Shown here piece after piece: positions 1-9,126 of a stretch of DNA of 64,000 bases. Under the pieces are notes generated by a model that saw only the letters and a program-made list of their open reading frames with translations, ran no database searches and was not told the origin of the DNA. The stretch is from UBA993 sp964389365 (GTDB lineage Bacteria > Bacillota > Dethiobacteria > DTU022). Where the stretch lies: contig CAYMDO010000005.1 of NCBI GenBank assembly GCA_964389365.1, positions 23,074 to 87,073 of the forward strand. The letters are read 5' to 3'. The first letter of the stretch is position 1, and each line of letters begins with the position of its first letter. The translations under genes were made by a program, and so were the position numbers.

Positions 1-1016
1 GCCGCTATGGATTCTTTTAGAATATCCTGTTCAAGGGAACGCCGCTGCTGGTTTAGCTGGTGTAAATGCCCCGCCAGCTTTTGTGCTTCTGCCGGATTCT
101 TCTCCAACAGCAGCCTGGCCGCCGGATCTGCTTCACCCATGCGCCCGGCGGCGTTAATGGCAGGAGCAATGACAAAACTAAGCGAGGCGCTGCTGATCCT
201 TTCCGGATCAAGGCTGACCGCTTCCGCCAGGGCCCTTAAGCCAACCCTTTCCAGCCTGCCAATCTCTTTCAGGCCGGCGGCAACAATAACCCGGTTTTCA
301 TCCGTTAGCGGTACTACATCAGCTGCTGTTCCAAGGGCGGCCAGATCGAGAAGCGAAGCGGGAAATTGCTTTTCTTCCGTTTCAAAAAGGGCGCAAGCCA
401 GCTTGAAAGCTACGCCGGCTCCGGAAAGCTCTTTAAATGGGTAAGGACAGCCATCCTGCATCGGGTTAATGACTGTAACAGGCTCCGGAAGCCTGACCAG
501 CTGTTGGTGGTGATCGGTTATGATTAAGTCCAGGCCTATTTCAGCCGCATAAGATACCTCCGGCGAAGAGTTGATTCCGCAGTCAACCGTGACTACTAGG
601 CGGGAACCTTGATCTATAAAACGTTTCAGGGCCTCACGGTGCAAACCGTATCCTTCGTCAAACCGGCTCGGCAAATAAAAGTCGACAGTGCCGCCCAAAG
701 CCCGCAAAGCTTCGACTACAATTACCGTTGCTGTTATTCCGTCAGCATCATAATCGCCGTGTACCGTTATTTTTTCTCCCCCCCGCACCGCTTCCCGGAT
801 CCGCCCGACTGCCGCGCGCATCCCTTTCAACAACATGGGGGGATAGAGGCCGTCCGGATTGGGGTTCAAAAAAGCCCGCGCTTTCCGGGCATCATCAATG
901 CCCCGGTTGATCAGCAAACGGGCCACCACCGGTGAGATCTCCGCCTCCCGGGCCAGGCTCAAGACCCGGCCCTGCTGTTCCGCAGGCCAGATCCAGAGCG
1001 GATCAGTTAAGTTCAT
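1..1016 (-). CDS. recJ: single-stranded-DNA-specific exonuclease RecJ (C-terminal part beyond window)
   Basis: RecJ is a 5'-3' single-strand DNA exonuclease of the DHH phosphoesterase superfamily that acts in recombination and repair. The 338 codons visible begin MNLTDPLWIW and carry motif I DYDADG at about residues 88-93, VDCG at 144-147 and the DHH signature at 168-170, in the usual RecJ order. Later comes PAINAAGRMGEA, typical of the end of the DHH domain. The frame is open to the window edge, so the DHHA1 and OB-fold regions lie outside. The ATG overlaps the stop of the upstream LapA-domain gene (TGATG), which implies translational coupling in the secD-secF-lapA-recJ run. Confidence 0.93.
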   Translation of the reverse strand, partial: MNLTDPLWIWPAEQQGRVLSLAREAEISPVVARLLINRGIDDARKARAFLNPNPDGLYPPMLLKGMRAAVGRIREAVRGGEKITVHGDYDADGITATVIVVEALRALGGTVDFYLPSRFDEGYGLHREALKRFIDQGSRLVVTVDCGINSSPEVSYAAEIGLDLIITDHHQQLVRLPEPVTVINPMQDGCPYPFKELSGAGVAFKLACALFETEEKQFPASLLDLAALGTAADVVPLTDENRVIVAAGLKEIGRLERVGLRALAEAVSLDPERISSASLSFVIAPAINAAGRMGEADPAARLLLEKNPAEAQKLAGHLHQLNQQRRSLEQDILKESIA

Positions 1017-1447
1017 CAGCGATCCTCATCTATCTCGGATTCAAGCACAGTTTCTACTTTATATCCTGGCACTGCAGGTTCATCCGGTCCGGTTTCTGCA
1101 ATATCGGCTTCTGGCTCAGCTTCATCCTCACCATAATTTGAAGTATGCCTGCTCAGCCAGGCCCTCAGGAAGAGCAACTCTTCTTCAAGCTGCTTAACCT
1201 GTTTCCGCAAAGCTTCCTGCCTGCGGCGGCTTTCGCGGAATGCAAAAGCACTGCGGATTGCCCGAAAGATACTGAACAACCCCATGATCAGGGCGCCGAC
1301 ACAGGCTGAACCAAAGATCAGCAGGATCAGGGGCAGATCCGCCCGGCCAAAAATATAGCTTACCGTAACCGTATCATTATTTGCCAGGGCTATAATAGCA
1401 ACCAGCAAGCTGCAGATTAAACCCAAAATCAGGTATAAAGAGCCCAT
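1016..1447 (-). CDS. LapA-domain (DUF1049) membrane protein
   Basis: This 143-residue protein has two hydrophobic segments (about residues 5-25 and 38-62) with the conserved pattern ALANNDTVTVSYIFG between them, as in LapA/DUF1049 proteins. A basic, coiled-coil-like stretch follows (about 68-100), and the tail is very acidic. LapA-domain proteins are small inner-membrane proteins. The E. coli one works with LapB in controlling LPS synthesis, but in Bacillota the role is unknown, so no specific function is claimed. The start has a good GGAGGG ribosome site. It sits 14 bases after secF and its stop overlaps recJ, so it is probably co-transcribed with both. Confidence 0.8.
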   Translation of the reverse strand: MGSLYLILGLICSLLVAIIALANNDTVTVSYIFGRADLPLILLIFGSACVGALIMGLFSIFRAIRSAFAFRESRRRQEALRKQVKQLEEELLFLRAWLSRHTSNYGEDEAEPEADIAETGPDEPAVPGYKVETVLESEIDEDR

Positions 1448-1461
1448 CTCGAACCCTCCGT

Positions 1462-2382
1462 TTACTTGCCCCGCTTTGCTTTCCTGAATTGAATATCCTG
1501 CAGGTTAAGCCAAAACGGGCTGGCAATAAAGATCGACGAATAAGTGCCAACCACCACCCCGATAATCAGCGCTATAACAAAAACGATGAGATCAACGCTG
1601 CCGATATAGTAATGGAAACCGATGAGCAGCGTGATCAGGACTAACAGGGTGGTCAGCGACGTATTGATCGAACGCACCAGGTTCTGATTGATGCTTTTAT
1701 TGACAATAGCCGCATAATCGCTCTTTTTCTTATGCTTGATGTTTTCGCGAATGCTGTCAATGATTACGATCGTATCATTAACCGAGTAACCAAAAACAGT
1801 CAGAATAGCTGCCACAAAAGGCACGTTGATCTCCATCCTCAGTATCGAAAAGACCCCGATCACTATTACGATATTATGCAGAAGCGAGGCAATGGTGGCT
1901 ATGGCAAACTTAAATTCGAAGCGGAAAGTAATATAGGCTACCATTAAAACAGTAGCCACAGCCAGCGACAGCAGGGCCTGCCGTGTCAGTTCCCCGCCTA
2001 CTAGGGCACCGACGCTTTCAATACGCAGGTCATCCGGATCGAGATTGGGCCATTTGTTTCTTAAGGTATCCATCAATTCGTTGCGCCGGCTTTCCTCGAT
2101 GAAGGGAGCTTTGATCACCAATCCTTCATCGGCCAGGTCTCCATCCAGGTCACGTCCCTGGACAACCTGGAATGTTGCCCCGCCCAGCTCTTCAAATTCT
2201 GAAAGGACAGATTCAACTTCTTCCATCGCAAAATCATCACCGAGGTTTAAGTGCAGCACGGTACCCCCGGTAAAATCGATACCAAGGTTCAGCCCGAGCA
2301 GGGCGATCGAGATGATGCCGGCTACAACCAGGGCCAGCGACAGAGTATAGGCCTTGCGGCGGTTACCGATAAAATCAATCAT
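1462..2382 (-). CDS. secF: protein translocase subunit SecF
   Basis: SecF is the partner of SecD in the RND-type complex that uses the proton gradient to help pull exported proteins through SecYEG. The 306-residue protein has an N-terminal membrane helix (about 12-31), the LGIDFTGG motif directly after it, a soluble loop, and five C-terminal membrane helices with the NDTIVIIDSIREN motif of the SecF family. Its length is normal. The ATG overlaps the secD stop in an ATGA junction, so the two are translated in step. SecD and SecF are separate genes here, not fused as in Bacillus. Confidence 0.96.
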   Translation of the reverse strand: MIDFIGNRRKAYTLSLALVVAGIISIALLGLNLGIDFTGGTVLHLNLGDDFAMEEVESVLSEFEELGGATFQVVQGRDLDGDLADEGLVIKAPFIEESRRNELMDTLRNKWPNLDPDDLRIESVGALVGGELTRQALLSLAVATVLMVAYITFRFEFKFAIATIASLLHNIVIVIGVFSILRMEINVPFVAAILTVFGYSVNDTIVIIDSIRENIKHKKKSDYAAIVNKSINQNLVRSINTSLTTLLVLITLLIGFHYYIGSVDLIVFVIALIIGVVVGTYSSIFIASPFWLNLQDIQFRKAKRGK

Positions 2383-3620
2383 GATAACTTCACCCCCACA
2401 TAAGCCCCGCTGTGGATAAGCCCGGCCTGAAAAGCAAGCCGCATCAACAGGCGGGTTAATACAATTGTCGTGAACATGCTGCAGATAATCCCGATAAAGA
2501 GGGTTACAGCAAATCCCCTGACCGGGCCGCTGGCCAGGCTGAAGAGCACCACGGTCACAATCAGCGTAGTTACGTTGGCATCAAGAATAGCACGGAAAGC
2601 TCTCTGAAAACCGCTTTCCAGGGCACTGCGCGGCGTGCGGCCCGTTCGCAGTTCGTCCTTGATCCTTTCAAAGATAATCACGTTTGCATCAACTGCCATG
2701 CCGATTGAGAGAATCAATCCGGCAATACCGGGCAGTGTCAGGGTGGCGGGCAGGTAATCTAACGCCCACAAAACCAGTGACATGTAAAAAATAAGTGCAA
2801 AGCCGGCCAAAATCCCTGCCAGCCTGTAATAAACAGCCATGAAAAGAAAGACGATTACCAGGCCGACGCCGGCGGCGTAAACGGCAACCTCTTCCGTCCG
2901 CTGGCCAAGGGTGGGCCCGATCAGGCGCGATTCAAGCTCAACCAGCTGAACCGGCAGCGAGCCGCTGCGTAAAAGCAGTGCTAAATTGGCTGCTTCTTCA
3001 ATTTCAAAATCACCCTCAATAACCGCCTGGCCATCGGTAATAACCGCCCTTACTACCGGGCTGGAAATAATTTCATCGTCAAGTACGATTGCAATCGGTT
3101 CGTTTAAAAACCTGGCCGTTGCATCACCAAACAACCTGGCCCCTTCGGAGTCGAACTCAATTGATACAAAGGGATAAGGGGTCATTTCCGGGTTTCGTTC
3201 CGCCCGGGCCCTGATCAAGTTGGCACCGGTAACAATTTCAACCCCATCCGGCCCGACAAATCTGAGCAGCGCTGTTTTGCCGATCAGGTTCCGTGCCTGT
3301 TCCACATCATCAATGTCAGGCAGTTCAATCCTGATCCGGCGCCCCCCCTGGATAGCGATAAGCGGTTCGGCCACACCCAGTTCGTCAACCCTCATCCGAA
3401 TTACGGTCAGCGCCCGCTCGATGGCATCGTCATCAAGCTCCTGATCACCGGTTTCAACAGCCTCCAGTAAAACATAAAGCCCCCCGGCGATGTCAAGGCC
3501 GCGTTTAATCCCGGTTTGCCTGTCTGAAGCATTCTGAAAAGCCCAATAAGCAGAAATTAGGATTAGCAGGCAAAGCACCAGCAGGATAGCCAGGCGGCCG
3601 GGTTTGATCGCTGCTTTCAT
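2379..3620 (-). CDS. secD: protein translocase subunit SecD
   Basis: SecD forms the SecDF accessory translocase with the next gene. The 413-residue protein has an N-terminal helix (about residues 10-27), the GLDIAGGLYVLLE motif after it, the periplasmic P1 domain, and five helices near the C-terminus with AVDANVIIFERIKDEL, the SecD/RND signature. I chose the ATG at 3620 because GGAGAG lies 7-8 bases before it. An in-frame ATG 15 bases further upstream overlaps that site. SecD is compact compared with proteobacterial SecD, which is usual in Clostridia. It is the first gene of the secD-secF-lapA-recJ run. Confidence 0.96.
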   Translation of the reverse strand: MKAAIKPGRLAILLVLCLLILISAYWAFQNASDRQTGIKRGLDIAGGLYVLLEAVETGDQELDDDAIERALTVIRMRVDELGVAEPLIAIQGGRRIRIELPDIDDVEQARNLIGKTALLRFVGPDGVEIVTGANLIRARAERNPEMTPYPFVSIEFDSEGARLFGDATARFLNEPIAIVLDDEIISSPVVRAVITDGQAVIEGDFEIEEAANLALLLRSGSLPVQLVELESRLIGPTLGQRTEEVAVYAAGVGLVIVFLFMAVYYRLAGILAGFALIFYMSLVLWALDYLPATLTLPGIAGLILSIGMAVDANVIIFERIKDELRTGRTPRSALESGFQRAFRAILDANVTTLIVTVVLFSLASGPVRGFAVTLFIGIICSMFTTIVLTRLLMRLAFQAGLIHSGAYVGVKLS

Positions 3621-3759
3621 TTTTTCACTCTCCATTTCATTCGACCGTTACAACATTTCAACCGCATCTATGAACAGCGCAGAAGGGGGCACACAAAACG
3701 GAGCCCCACTGCGGCATGTTGCCAAAAACATTTCATGCTCCGGCCGCTTCAGTTCACAA

Positions 3760-4854
3760 CTACTGAAGTAAAATGCTTTTAACGGCATCGTGCAGCAGCT
3801 GTTGATCTTTTACGGCTTTCAGCGAAACAGCGCCAATTTTGTTGGGCAATACAAAATAAATCTCGCCGGCGAAGCGTTTTTTATCCTGCATTAGTTTATC
3901 GATTACCGCTTCCGGGGTCAAGCCCTCCGGCGCTCTTTTCAGGCCGATTTGCCCGACCAGTTTTTCGATACGTTCCGCATCTTCCGAATTGATCTCATTC
4001 AGTTTGCGGGAGAGCGTAACCGCAGCCAGCATGCCGCACAAAACCGCCTCCCCGTGCAGGTAGTGCCGGTAAGCGGTGGCCGTCTCCAGGGCATGGCCGA
4101 CAGTATGGCCAAAGTTGAGAACCCGCCTGAAGTCTTTCTCGTATTCATCAGCTTCGACCACTTTTGCTTTGTTTAGCACCGAAAGAGTAATTGCCTCGGT
4201 TAATAGATCCAAATTATACCTTAGCAGCTGATTGCATTTTTTTTCCAACCAGGCAAAGAATTGATGATCACCAATAATCCCGTATTTAATAACTTCGGCC
4301 AGCCCGGCTTTGAGCTGGCGCTTCGGCAGTGTTTCCAAAACACAGGGGTCAATCAGCACAAGCCCGGGCGGATAGATTGAACCGATCAGGTTCTTGCCGC
4401 GTGGATGGTTTACCGCCACCTTTCCGCCAACGCTGCTGTCAACCTGGGCCAGCAGGGTTGTCGGAATCATCACCAGCGGTACGCCCCGCAGGTATGTAGC
4501 TGCAACAAAACCGGCCAGATCGCCGACCACCCCGCCTCCTAAAGCAATCAGCGGTGAACTGCGGTCCAGCCCGTGTCCGATAGCCTGATCATACAGGCGG
4601 TCTGCGTTTTTGAGGCTTTTTGCCCTTTCACCCGGCTTAAGGAGGGCCACCGATACCTGCCACCCTTCTTTCCTCAGCCCGTTTATTACATCTTCCCCGT
4701 ACAATTTATAGACTGTTGTATCGCTGACCAGCATAGTTCTGGCAGACGGAAACAGCAGTCGCATATCGCGGCCGACCCGGGCGATGCTTCCGGCTTCAAC
4801 CACAACCCTGTAGTCCAGGTTTGCTGACTTTATTTTTATATCCCGTTTTACCAT
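3760..4854 (-). CDS. aroB: 3-dehydroquinate synthase
   Basis: AroB converts DAHP to 3-dehydroquinate, the second step of the shikimate pathway, using NAD and a divalent metal. The 364-residue protein shows GGGVVGDLAGFVAATYLRG (NAD/phosphate binding), the PTTLLAQVDSSVGGKVAVNHP block, the metal-binding RRVLNFGHTVGHALE segment and HGEAVLCGM. Length is normal. The ATG has an AGAGGG ribosome site 7 bases upstream. It lies 27 bases after aroC and ends the long aro/his run. The 139 bases between it and secD contain only a weak GGGGC/GCCCC inverted repeat and no gene. Confidence 0.96.
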   Translation of the reverse strand: MVKRDIKIKSANLDYRVVVEAGSIARVGRDMRLLFPSARTMLVSDTTVYKLYGEDVINGLRKEGWQVSVALLKPGERAKSLKNADRLYDQAIGHGLDRSSPLIALGGGVVGDLAGFVAATYLRGVPLVMIPTTLLAQVDSSVGGKVAVNHPRGKNLIGSIYPPGLVLIDPCVLETLPKRQLKAGLAEVIKYGIIGDHQFFAWLEKKCNQLLRYNLDLLTEAITLSVLNKAKVVEADEYEKDFRRVLNFGHTVGHALETATAYRHYLHGEAVLCGMLAAVTLSRKLNEINSEDAERIEKLVGQIGLKRAPEGLTPEAVIDKLMQDKKRFAGEIYFVLPNKIGAVSLKAVKDQQLLHDAVKSILLQ

Positions 4855-4881
4855 TAAGCAGCCCTCTCGTTAAAAAACTGT

Positions 4882-6042
4882 TCAGGTTAGACGCTGTTTA
4901 AGCCGACCCTCATAATAATGAAAGGCATTTTCCAGATCTCCAAGCGAGTCGCCCCCGAATTTCTCAAGAAAGGCAACCGCCAGTGTCCATGCAGTAACAG
5001 CTTCCAGCACCACCGCTGCTGCAGGTACAGCGCAAACATCCGATCTCTCCACCGCGGCAGCGGCAGCTGCCCCGGTTTCCCAGTCAATGCTGGGCAGCGC
5101 GCTTGACAGGGTCGGGATCGGTTTCATTGCCGCCCTGATTACAAGCGGCTGGCCATTCGTGATGCCGCCTTCCAGGCCGCCGGCCCCGTTTGAGGATCTT
5201 TCAATCCCCCGGGCACTCCTGATAATCGGGTCGTGTACTGCAGAGCCGGGCATAGCCGCTGCGGAAAAACCCAGTCCAACTTCCACTCCTTTAATTGCCG
5301 GCACAGCCATAATCGCCCCTGCCAACCGCCCATCCAGGCGCCTGTCCCAGTGTACGTGGCTGCCAAGCCCCGGAGGAACGCCTGTAACCTGCAGTTCGAT
5401 TACCCCGCCCAGGCTATCCCCTTTGGCTTTTGCCTGCCCGATGGCAGCAACCATCTTTTCTGCCGCGGCTTCGTCGGCACAGCGAACCGCCGATGCTTCG
5501 ACCTGCCCGTAGTCATCCGGCAGGTTAATACGCTCCCGGGGTGCCACCACATTTCCGATCTGAATTACGTGGCTGAAAAACCTGATGCCGAAATGTTCCA
5601 GTAAAATTCGCCCGACCGTGCCAACCGCCACGCGGGCCGCAGTCTCCCTGGCGCTGGAACGCTCCAGCGCCAGCCGTAAGTCTGCATAATTATATTTAAG
5701 CCCCGCGGCCAGGTCGGCATGCCCCGGGCGGGGGCGGGTTACTTTTTTTGCAGTACATGGTTCGCTGCCTTCAGCCGCCATCAATTCCCGCCAGTTTTCC
5801 CAGTCACGGTTTTTAATCTGCAGGGTCAAAGGGCTGCCTATAGTTTCGTTAAAACGCAGCCCTGATAATATCTCCACCCTGTCATTCTCGATGGCCATCC
5901 GGGCGCCGCGGCCAAAACCACCCTGGCGCCTCTCAAGCTGCCGGTTAATCTCTTCAGTATAGAGTTTCAAACCGGCCGGCAACCCTTCAATTACTGCCGT
6001 CAGGCATGGTCCATGCGATTCGCCAGCGGTAAGGAAGCGCAT
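4882..6042 (-). CDS. aroC: chorismate synthase
   Basis: AroC makes chorismate from EPSP using reduced FMN. The 386-residue protein starts MRFLTAGESHGPCLTAVIEG, the standard N-terminal signature, and has RPGHADLAAGLKY, the ERSSARETAARVAVG signature and the FMN-site GSHVHWDRRLDG region. The ATG at 6042 was chosen because GGGGTG lies 6 bases ahead. The GTG at 6051 is part of that ribosome site. It follows ogt by 21 bases and precedes aroB. Together with aroA about 5 kb upstream on the same strand, three of the seven shikimate-pathway enzymes are in this run. Confidence 0.96.
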   Translation of the reverse strand: MRFLTAGESHGPCLTAVIEGLPAGLKLYTEEINRQLERRQGGFGRGARMAIENDRVEILSGLRFNETIGSPLTLQIKNRDWENWRELMAAEGSEPCTAKKVTRPRPGHADLAAGLKYNYADLRLALERSSARETAARVAVGTVGRILLEHFGIRFFSHVIQIGNVVAPRERINLPDDYGQVEASAVRCADEAAAEKMVAAIGQAKAKGDSLGGVIELQVTGVPPGLGSHVHWDRRLDGRLAGAIMAVPAIKGVEVGLGFSAAAMPGSAVHDPIIRSARGIERSSNGAGGLEGGITNGQPLVIRAAMKPIPTLSSALPSIDWETGAAAAAAVERSDVCAVPAAAVVLEAVTAWTLAVAFLEKFGGDSLGDLENAFHYYEGRLKQRLT

Positions 6043-6063
6043 TGCTTTCACCCCGTTTTAAGG

Positions 6064-6546
6064 TTATAAAACTACCCCTTCAAGTTTAAGCAGCATGCCT
6101 TTCCAACCGGCAGGGCCGCTGAACCCGCCTGGCTTGCCATTGCTGCCGATAACCCGGTGGCATGGTACTATAACCGGGTGCCGGTTCCGGGCCAGGGCCT
6201 GCCCGGCTGCCCGCCAGGCCAGCGGCGATCCGGCCTGTTCTGCCATCTGCCGGTAGGTATATACTTTGCCGGCCGGAATTTGGCTGACTGCCTGCAGGAG
6301 ACGGGCGCTAAAGGCCCCGTAACCGCTGCGGTCAAGCGGGTAACCCGCCCACGACACATCTTCGCCGGCCAGGCAGCGGTCAAAATCGTCCGCCAGTTGC
6401 GGCCAGGGCAGAACTTTTTCCGGGTAACTCTCAGCAGGTCCCGAACCGGGGAAAAAGATCTCGTAGATCCCCTTCCCGCTCCATAAAACCTTAAACTCTC
6501 CCCGGGTTGTTTGAAAGCTGCTTGAAAACATATTTTTTCTCGGCAA
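6064..6546 (-). CDS. ogt: methylated-DNA--[protein]-cysteine S-methyltransferase
   Basis: This suicide repair protein removes alkyl groups from O6-alkylguanine onto its own cysteine. The C-terminal half carries GKVYTYRQMAEQAGSP, then ARNRHPVIVPCHRVIGSNG, the active-site PCHRV motif, and GGFSG. The N-terminal half is the short Ogt-type domain, giving 160 residues. The start is the TTG at 6546, with GGAGGTG 6 bases upstream. A longer reading to 6579 would start inside the region before that ribosome site. The gene sits inside the his/aro run and shows no link to those pathways, so it is probably only a positional passenger. Confidence 0.92.
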   Translation of the reverse strand: MPRKNMFSSSFQTTRGEFKVLWSGKGIYEIFFPGSGPAESYPEKVLPWPQLADDFDRCLAGEDVSWAGYPLDRSGYGAFSARLLQAVSQIPAGKVYTYRQMAEQAGSPLAWRAAGQALARNRHPVIVPCHRVIGSNGKPGGFSGPAGWKGMLLKLEGVVL

Positions 6547-6617
6547 TTTATTCACCTCCACCACTCGTCTCCCCCCCAAAAGGAAAATGTCAGCGCAGGG
6601 CGGCTGCGAACCTGGGG

Positions 6618-7415
6618 CTAAATAGGGATCATCTGCCTGGTACGGTTCGTGAAAGAAGCCACCTCCCCGTAACCAACCTCCCGCAGCAACTGTTCTGCTT
6701 CTTCAAAATAGCGGCCAACCTGCCCGGGTCCGTGGGCGTCGGAACCGGCTGTCACAGTTACGCCCCGTGCATAAGCCTCTTCCAGCAGACGACGATCAGG
6801 ATAGAATTCGCCGACAGGAGCATCGCGGCCTGCTGTGTTCAGTTCAAAACTGGTATCGGTTTCAGCCAAAACCCTGGCTGTTTCCTGCAGGTAATGGTCA
6901 ATTGTGCCCCGGGGGCGGTAACCAAATTTTTTGATCACGTCGATATGCCCGATGATATCAAATAAACCGCTGCGGCAGGCACTCCAGACCAGTTTAAAAT
7001 AGGTTTCACAAAGTACATCCAGGTCGTATTCCCGGTAGTTCTCAGCATAAACCGGGTGGGTGAAATCCCATCCTTCAAGAAAATGGATTGAGCCGATCAC
7101 ATAGTCGAACTTGTAGCCGGCAAGCAGTTGCTCCAGCTTCTTTTCAGTTCCGGGCAGGTAATCTATTTCGATCCCGGTTTTGATCCGTACCAGCGGGGAT
7201 GCAGCTTTGAGTTTTTCAACCTCGTTAAGATAACCGTCAAGCTCGTCAGGCTGCATCGTTACCTGAATCCGCGAGGTATAATCAAGCAGCCCGAGGGGAA
7301 AATGATCGGCAAAGCCGATCTCCCGCAGCCCAATCTTTTCAGCGGCGGCCAGGTACTCTGCGGTGGTTCCTACGGCATGACAACAACGGCTGGTATGAAG
7401 GTGATAATCAAGCAT
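6618..7415 (-). CDS. histidinol-phosphatase, PHP family (HisJ/HisK type)
   Basis: This enzyme hydrolyses histidinol phosphate to histidinol, the penultimate stage of histidine synthesis. The 265-residue protein has the PHP-domain metal motifs in order: DYHLHTSRC near the start, GFADHFP, IGSIHFLEGWDF, GHIDVIKKFG and the C-terminal GSDAHGPGQVG. This is the PHP-type histidinol phosphatase of Bacillota, unrelated to the HAD-type half of E. coli HisB. The ATG overlaps the end of hisI by 8 bases and has an AGGAG ribosome site. Its place directly after hisI supports the histidine role over other PHP hydrolases. Confidence 0.9.
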   Translation of the reverse strand: MLDYHLHTSRCCHAVGTTAEYLAAAEKIGLREIGFADHFPLGLLDYTSRIQVTMQPDELDGYLNEVEKLKAASPLVRIKTGIEIDYLPGTEKKLEQLLAGYKFDYVIGSIHFLEGWDFTHPVYAENYREYDLDVLCETYFKLVWSACRSGLFDIIGHIDVIKKFGYRPRGTIDHYLQETARVLAETDTSFELNTAGRDAPVGEFYPDRRLLEEAYARGVTVTAGSDAHGPGQVGRYFEEAEQLLREVGYGEVASFTNRTRQMIPI

Positions 7416-7788
7416 CCGGCTCTCCTTTCATCCCGGCAAGTTCCTGGTAAAAACAGGAATAATGACCGGTATGACAGGCTACACCACTGCCAAGCGGAAC
7501 CACCCGCACCAGCAGTGCATCGGCGTCACAATCTGCGTTGATTGATTTTAATTCGAAAATATTACCTGATGCTTCGCCTTTTACCCAGTATTCCCGGCGG
7601 CTGCGGCTCCAAAAACAAACCTTTTTTTCAGCCATCGTTCTTTCCAAAGCTGTTTCATTCATGTAGCCAACCATTAAAACTGCTGCGGTGCGGTCATCCT
7701 GGATCACTGCCGGTATCAGGCCGTTTTGATCGTACTTAAGCTCTTTGCCGTGCAGGGGCTTTAAGGCTTTGTTGTTTGGGGTTTCCAT
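7408..7788 (-). CDS. hisI: phosphoribosyl-AMP cyclohydrolase
   Basis: HisI opens the purine ring of phosphoribosyl-AMP, the third step of histidine synthesis, using a bound zinc. The 126-residue protein has the family core VLMVGYMNETALERT, WSRSRREYWVKGEASGN, the metal-binding DCDADALL block, and CHTGHYSCFY with the catalytic cysteines. It is a single-domain protein: no HisE (phosphoribosyl-ATP pyrophosphatase) domain is fused, and no hisE gene was seen in the window. It lies 17 bases after hisA. Confidence 0.95.
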   Translation of the reverse strand: METPNNKALKPLHGKELKYDQNGLIPAVIQDDRTAAVLMVGYMNETALERTMAEKKVCFWSRSRREYWVKGEASGNIFELKSINADCDADALLVRVVPLGSGVACHTGHYSCFYQELAGMKGEPDA

Positions 7789-7805
7789 ACCTGACCTTTC
7801 CGAAT

Positions 7806-8525
7806 TTAATGAAATACTGCCATGGCATCTGGCAGTGTCAGCTGGTTTGAATAGAGGGCTTTACCTATAATCACGCCCCGGATCCGCTCATTGAGAAACT
7901 TAAGGGCAACCAGGTCTCCCAGTGAGGATATGCCGCCGGAAACAATTATTTGCAGCGAAGTGTGGGCGATGATTGTTTTCAGGCCTTCAAAATCAGGCCC
8001 TTTAAGCGTCCCGTCGCGGCTGATATCAGTATAAATAATCTCTTTTACGCCCCATTCCTCAATCTGACCGGCAAGATCGAGCACGCTTAAGGCGGATAAT
8101 TCTTTCCAGCCTTTTACAGCCACGCTGCTGTCGCGGGCATCAATCCCGACCAGGATTGCCTCGCCGTATTCCGAGACCAGCTCGCTGGCCAACCGAGGCT
8201 CTTCGACTGCCATTGTTCCCAGGATTATCCGGCTGATACCAACCGAAAGAGCTCTCTCCACTGAATCTTTCGTGCGGATACCCCCACCCAGCTGAAGCGG
8301 GACATGCACCGACTCGCCAATCGCCCTGATAATTTCGGCATTTTTTGTAAAACCGGTAAAAGCTCCGTCAAGGTCAACCAGATGCAGCATTTTGGCTCCA
8401 AGCTGCTCCCATTGCCGGGCCACCTCAACCGGGTTTTCACTGTACACGGTTTCCCGCTCGGGATCGCCCTGGTACAGCCTGACACAGCGCCCGCGATGCA
8501 AATCAATAGCCGGGATAACCAGCAT
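7806..8525 (-). CDS. hisA: ProFAR isomerase (phosphoribosylformimino-5-aminoimidazole carboxamide ribotide isomerase)
   Basis: HisA is the (beta/alpha)8-barrel isomerase that opens the ribose of ProFAR. The 239-residue protein begins MLVIPAIDLHRGRCVRLYQGD and has the paired catalytic aspartates in PAIDLHRG and YTDISRDGTLKGPD, plus phosphate-binding LGGGIR and IVSGGISS repeats. HisA is favoured over HisF because of the VRLYQGD segment and the EWGVKEIIYTDISRDGT form. The ATG at 8525 was chosen because GAGGTGA lies just upstream. The longer reading starts inside hisB. It directly follows hisB with no hisH between. Confidence 0.94.
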   Translation of the reverse strand: MLVIPAIDLHRGRCVRLYQGDPERETVYSENPVEVARQWEQLGAKMLHLVDLDGAFTGFTKNAEIIRAIGESVHVPLQLGGGIRTKDSVERALSVGISRIILGTMAVEEPRLASELVSEYGEAILVGIDARDSSVAVKGWKELSALSVLDLAGQIEEWGVKEIIYTDISRDGTLKGPDFEGLKTIIAHTSLQIIVSGGISSLGDLVALKFLNERIRGVIIGKALYSNQLTLPDAMAVFH

Positions 8526-8535
8526 GCCCTTCACC

Positions 8536-9126
8536 TCATTCCAGTTCACCTTTGGTGGAAAGAACCCCGCTTAATCCTTCCTTTTTTGTAGCCGCTTCTG
8601 CGACAGCATGCGCTGCCGCCTTAAAAGATGCTTCGATGATGTGGTGTTTGCTAATCCCATGATTTAATACCAGGTGCAGGTTAAGCCTTCCCTCATTAAC
8701 ATATGCCTGCCAGAATTCACGGAAAAGATCTACATCAACCCCGCCAACCTCCCCGGGAGGAAGGCCGATCCCGTAATGCAGCCAGGGGCGGCCCGAGAGA
8801 TCAACGGCGGCGGTTACCAGTGTTTCGTCCATCGGGACAGCGCTGAAACCGTAGCGTTTGATGCCTTCCTTGCCACCCAGAGCCTCTTTAAGCGCCCGGC
8901 CTAGGCAGATGCCCAAATCCTCGATCAGGTGATGGGCATCGACTTCAATATCACCTTCAGCATCAAGAGTTAAATCGAAGCTGCCGTGCCGGCAGAAAAG
9001 ATCCAGCATGTGCCCTGCAAATGGCAGTCCCGCGCTGATTTCAGCTTTTCCGCTGCCATCAATCACAAACTTCAGCTTAATATCTGTTTCGGCGGTCTTT
9101 CTTTCAACTACAGCTCGGCGGTTCAT
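8536..9126 (-). CDS. hisB: imidazoleglycerol-phosphate dehydratase
   Basis: HisB dehydrates imidazoleglycerol phosphate with bound manganese. The 196-residue protein is the monofunctional form. It has the metal-ligand repeats DAHHLIEDLGICLG and HGISKHHIIEASFKAAAHA, and GHMLDLFCRHGSFDL. Where most homologues read D-F near the C-terminal HHxxEA block, the pattern is intact. The start has a GGGGG site 7 bases upstream and overlaps the hisD 3' end by 23 bases, so hisD and hisB are probably coupled. Confidence 0.96.
   Translation of the reverse strand: MNRRAVVERKTAETDIKLKFVIDGSGKAEISAGLPFAGHMLDLFCRHGSFDLTLDAEGDIEVDAHHLIEDLGICLGRALKEALGGKEGIKRYGFSAVPMDETLVTAAVDLSGRPWLHYGIGLPPGEVGGVDVDLFREFWQAYVNEGRLNLHLVLNHGISKHHIIEASFKAAAHAVAEAATKKEGLSGVLSTKGELE

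Noticed and set aside
7..444. Open frame on the plus strand opposite recJ
   Set aside because: The minus strand encodes an unmistakable RecJ with DHH motifs over the same bases, and the plus frame has no known motif.
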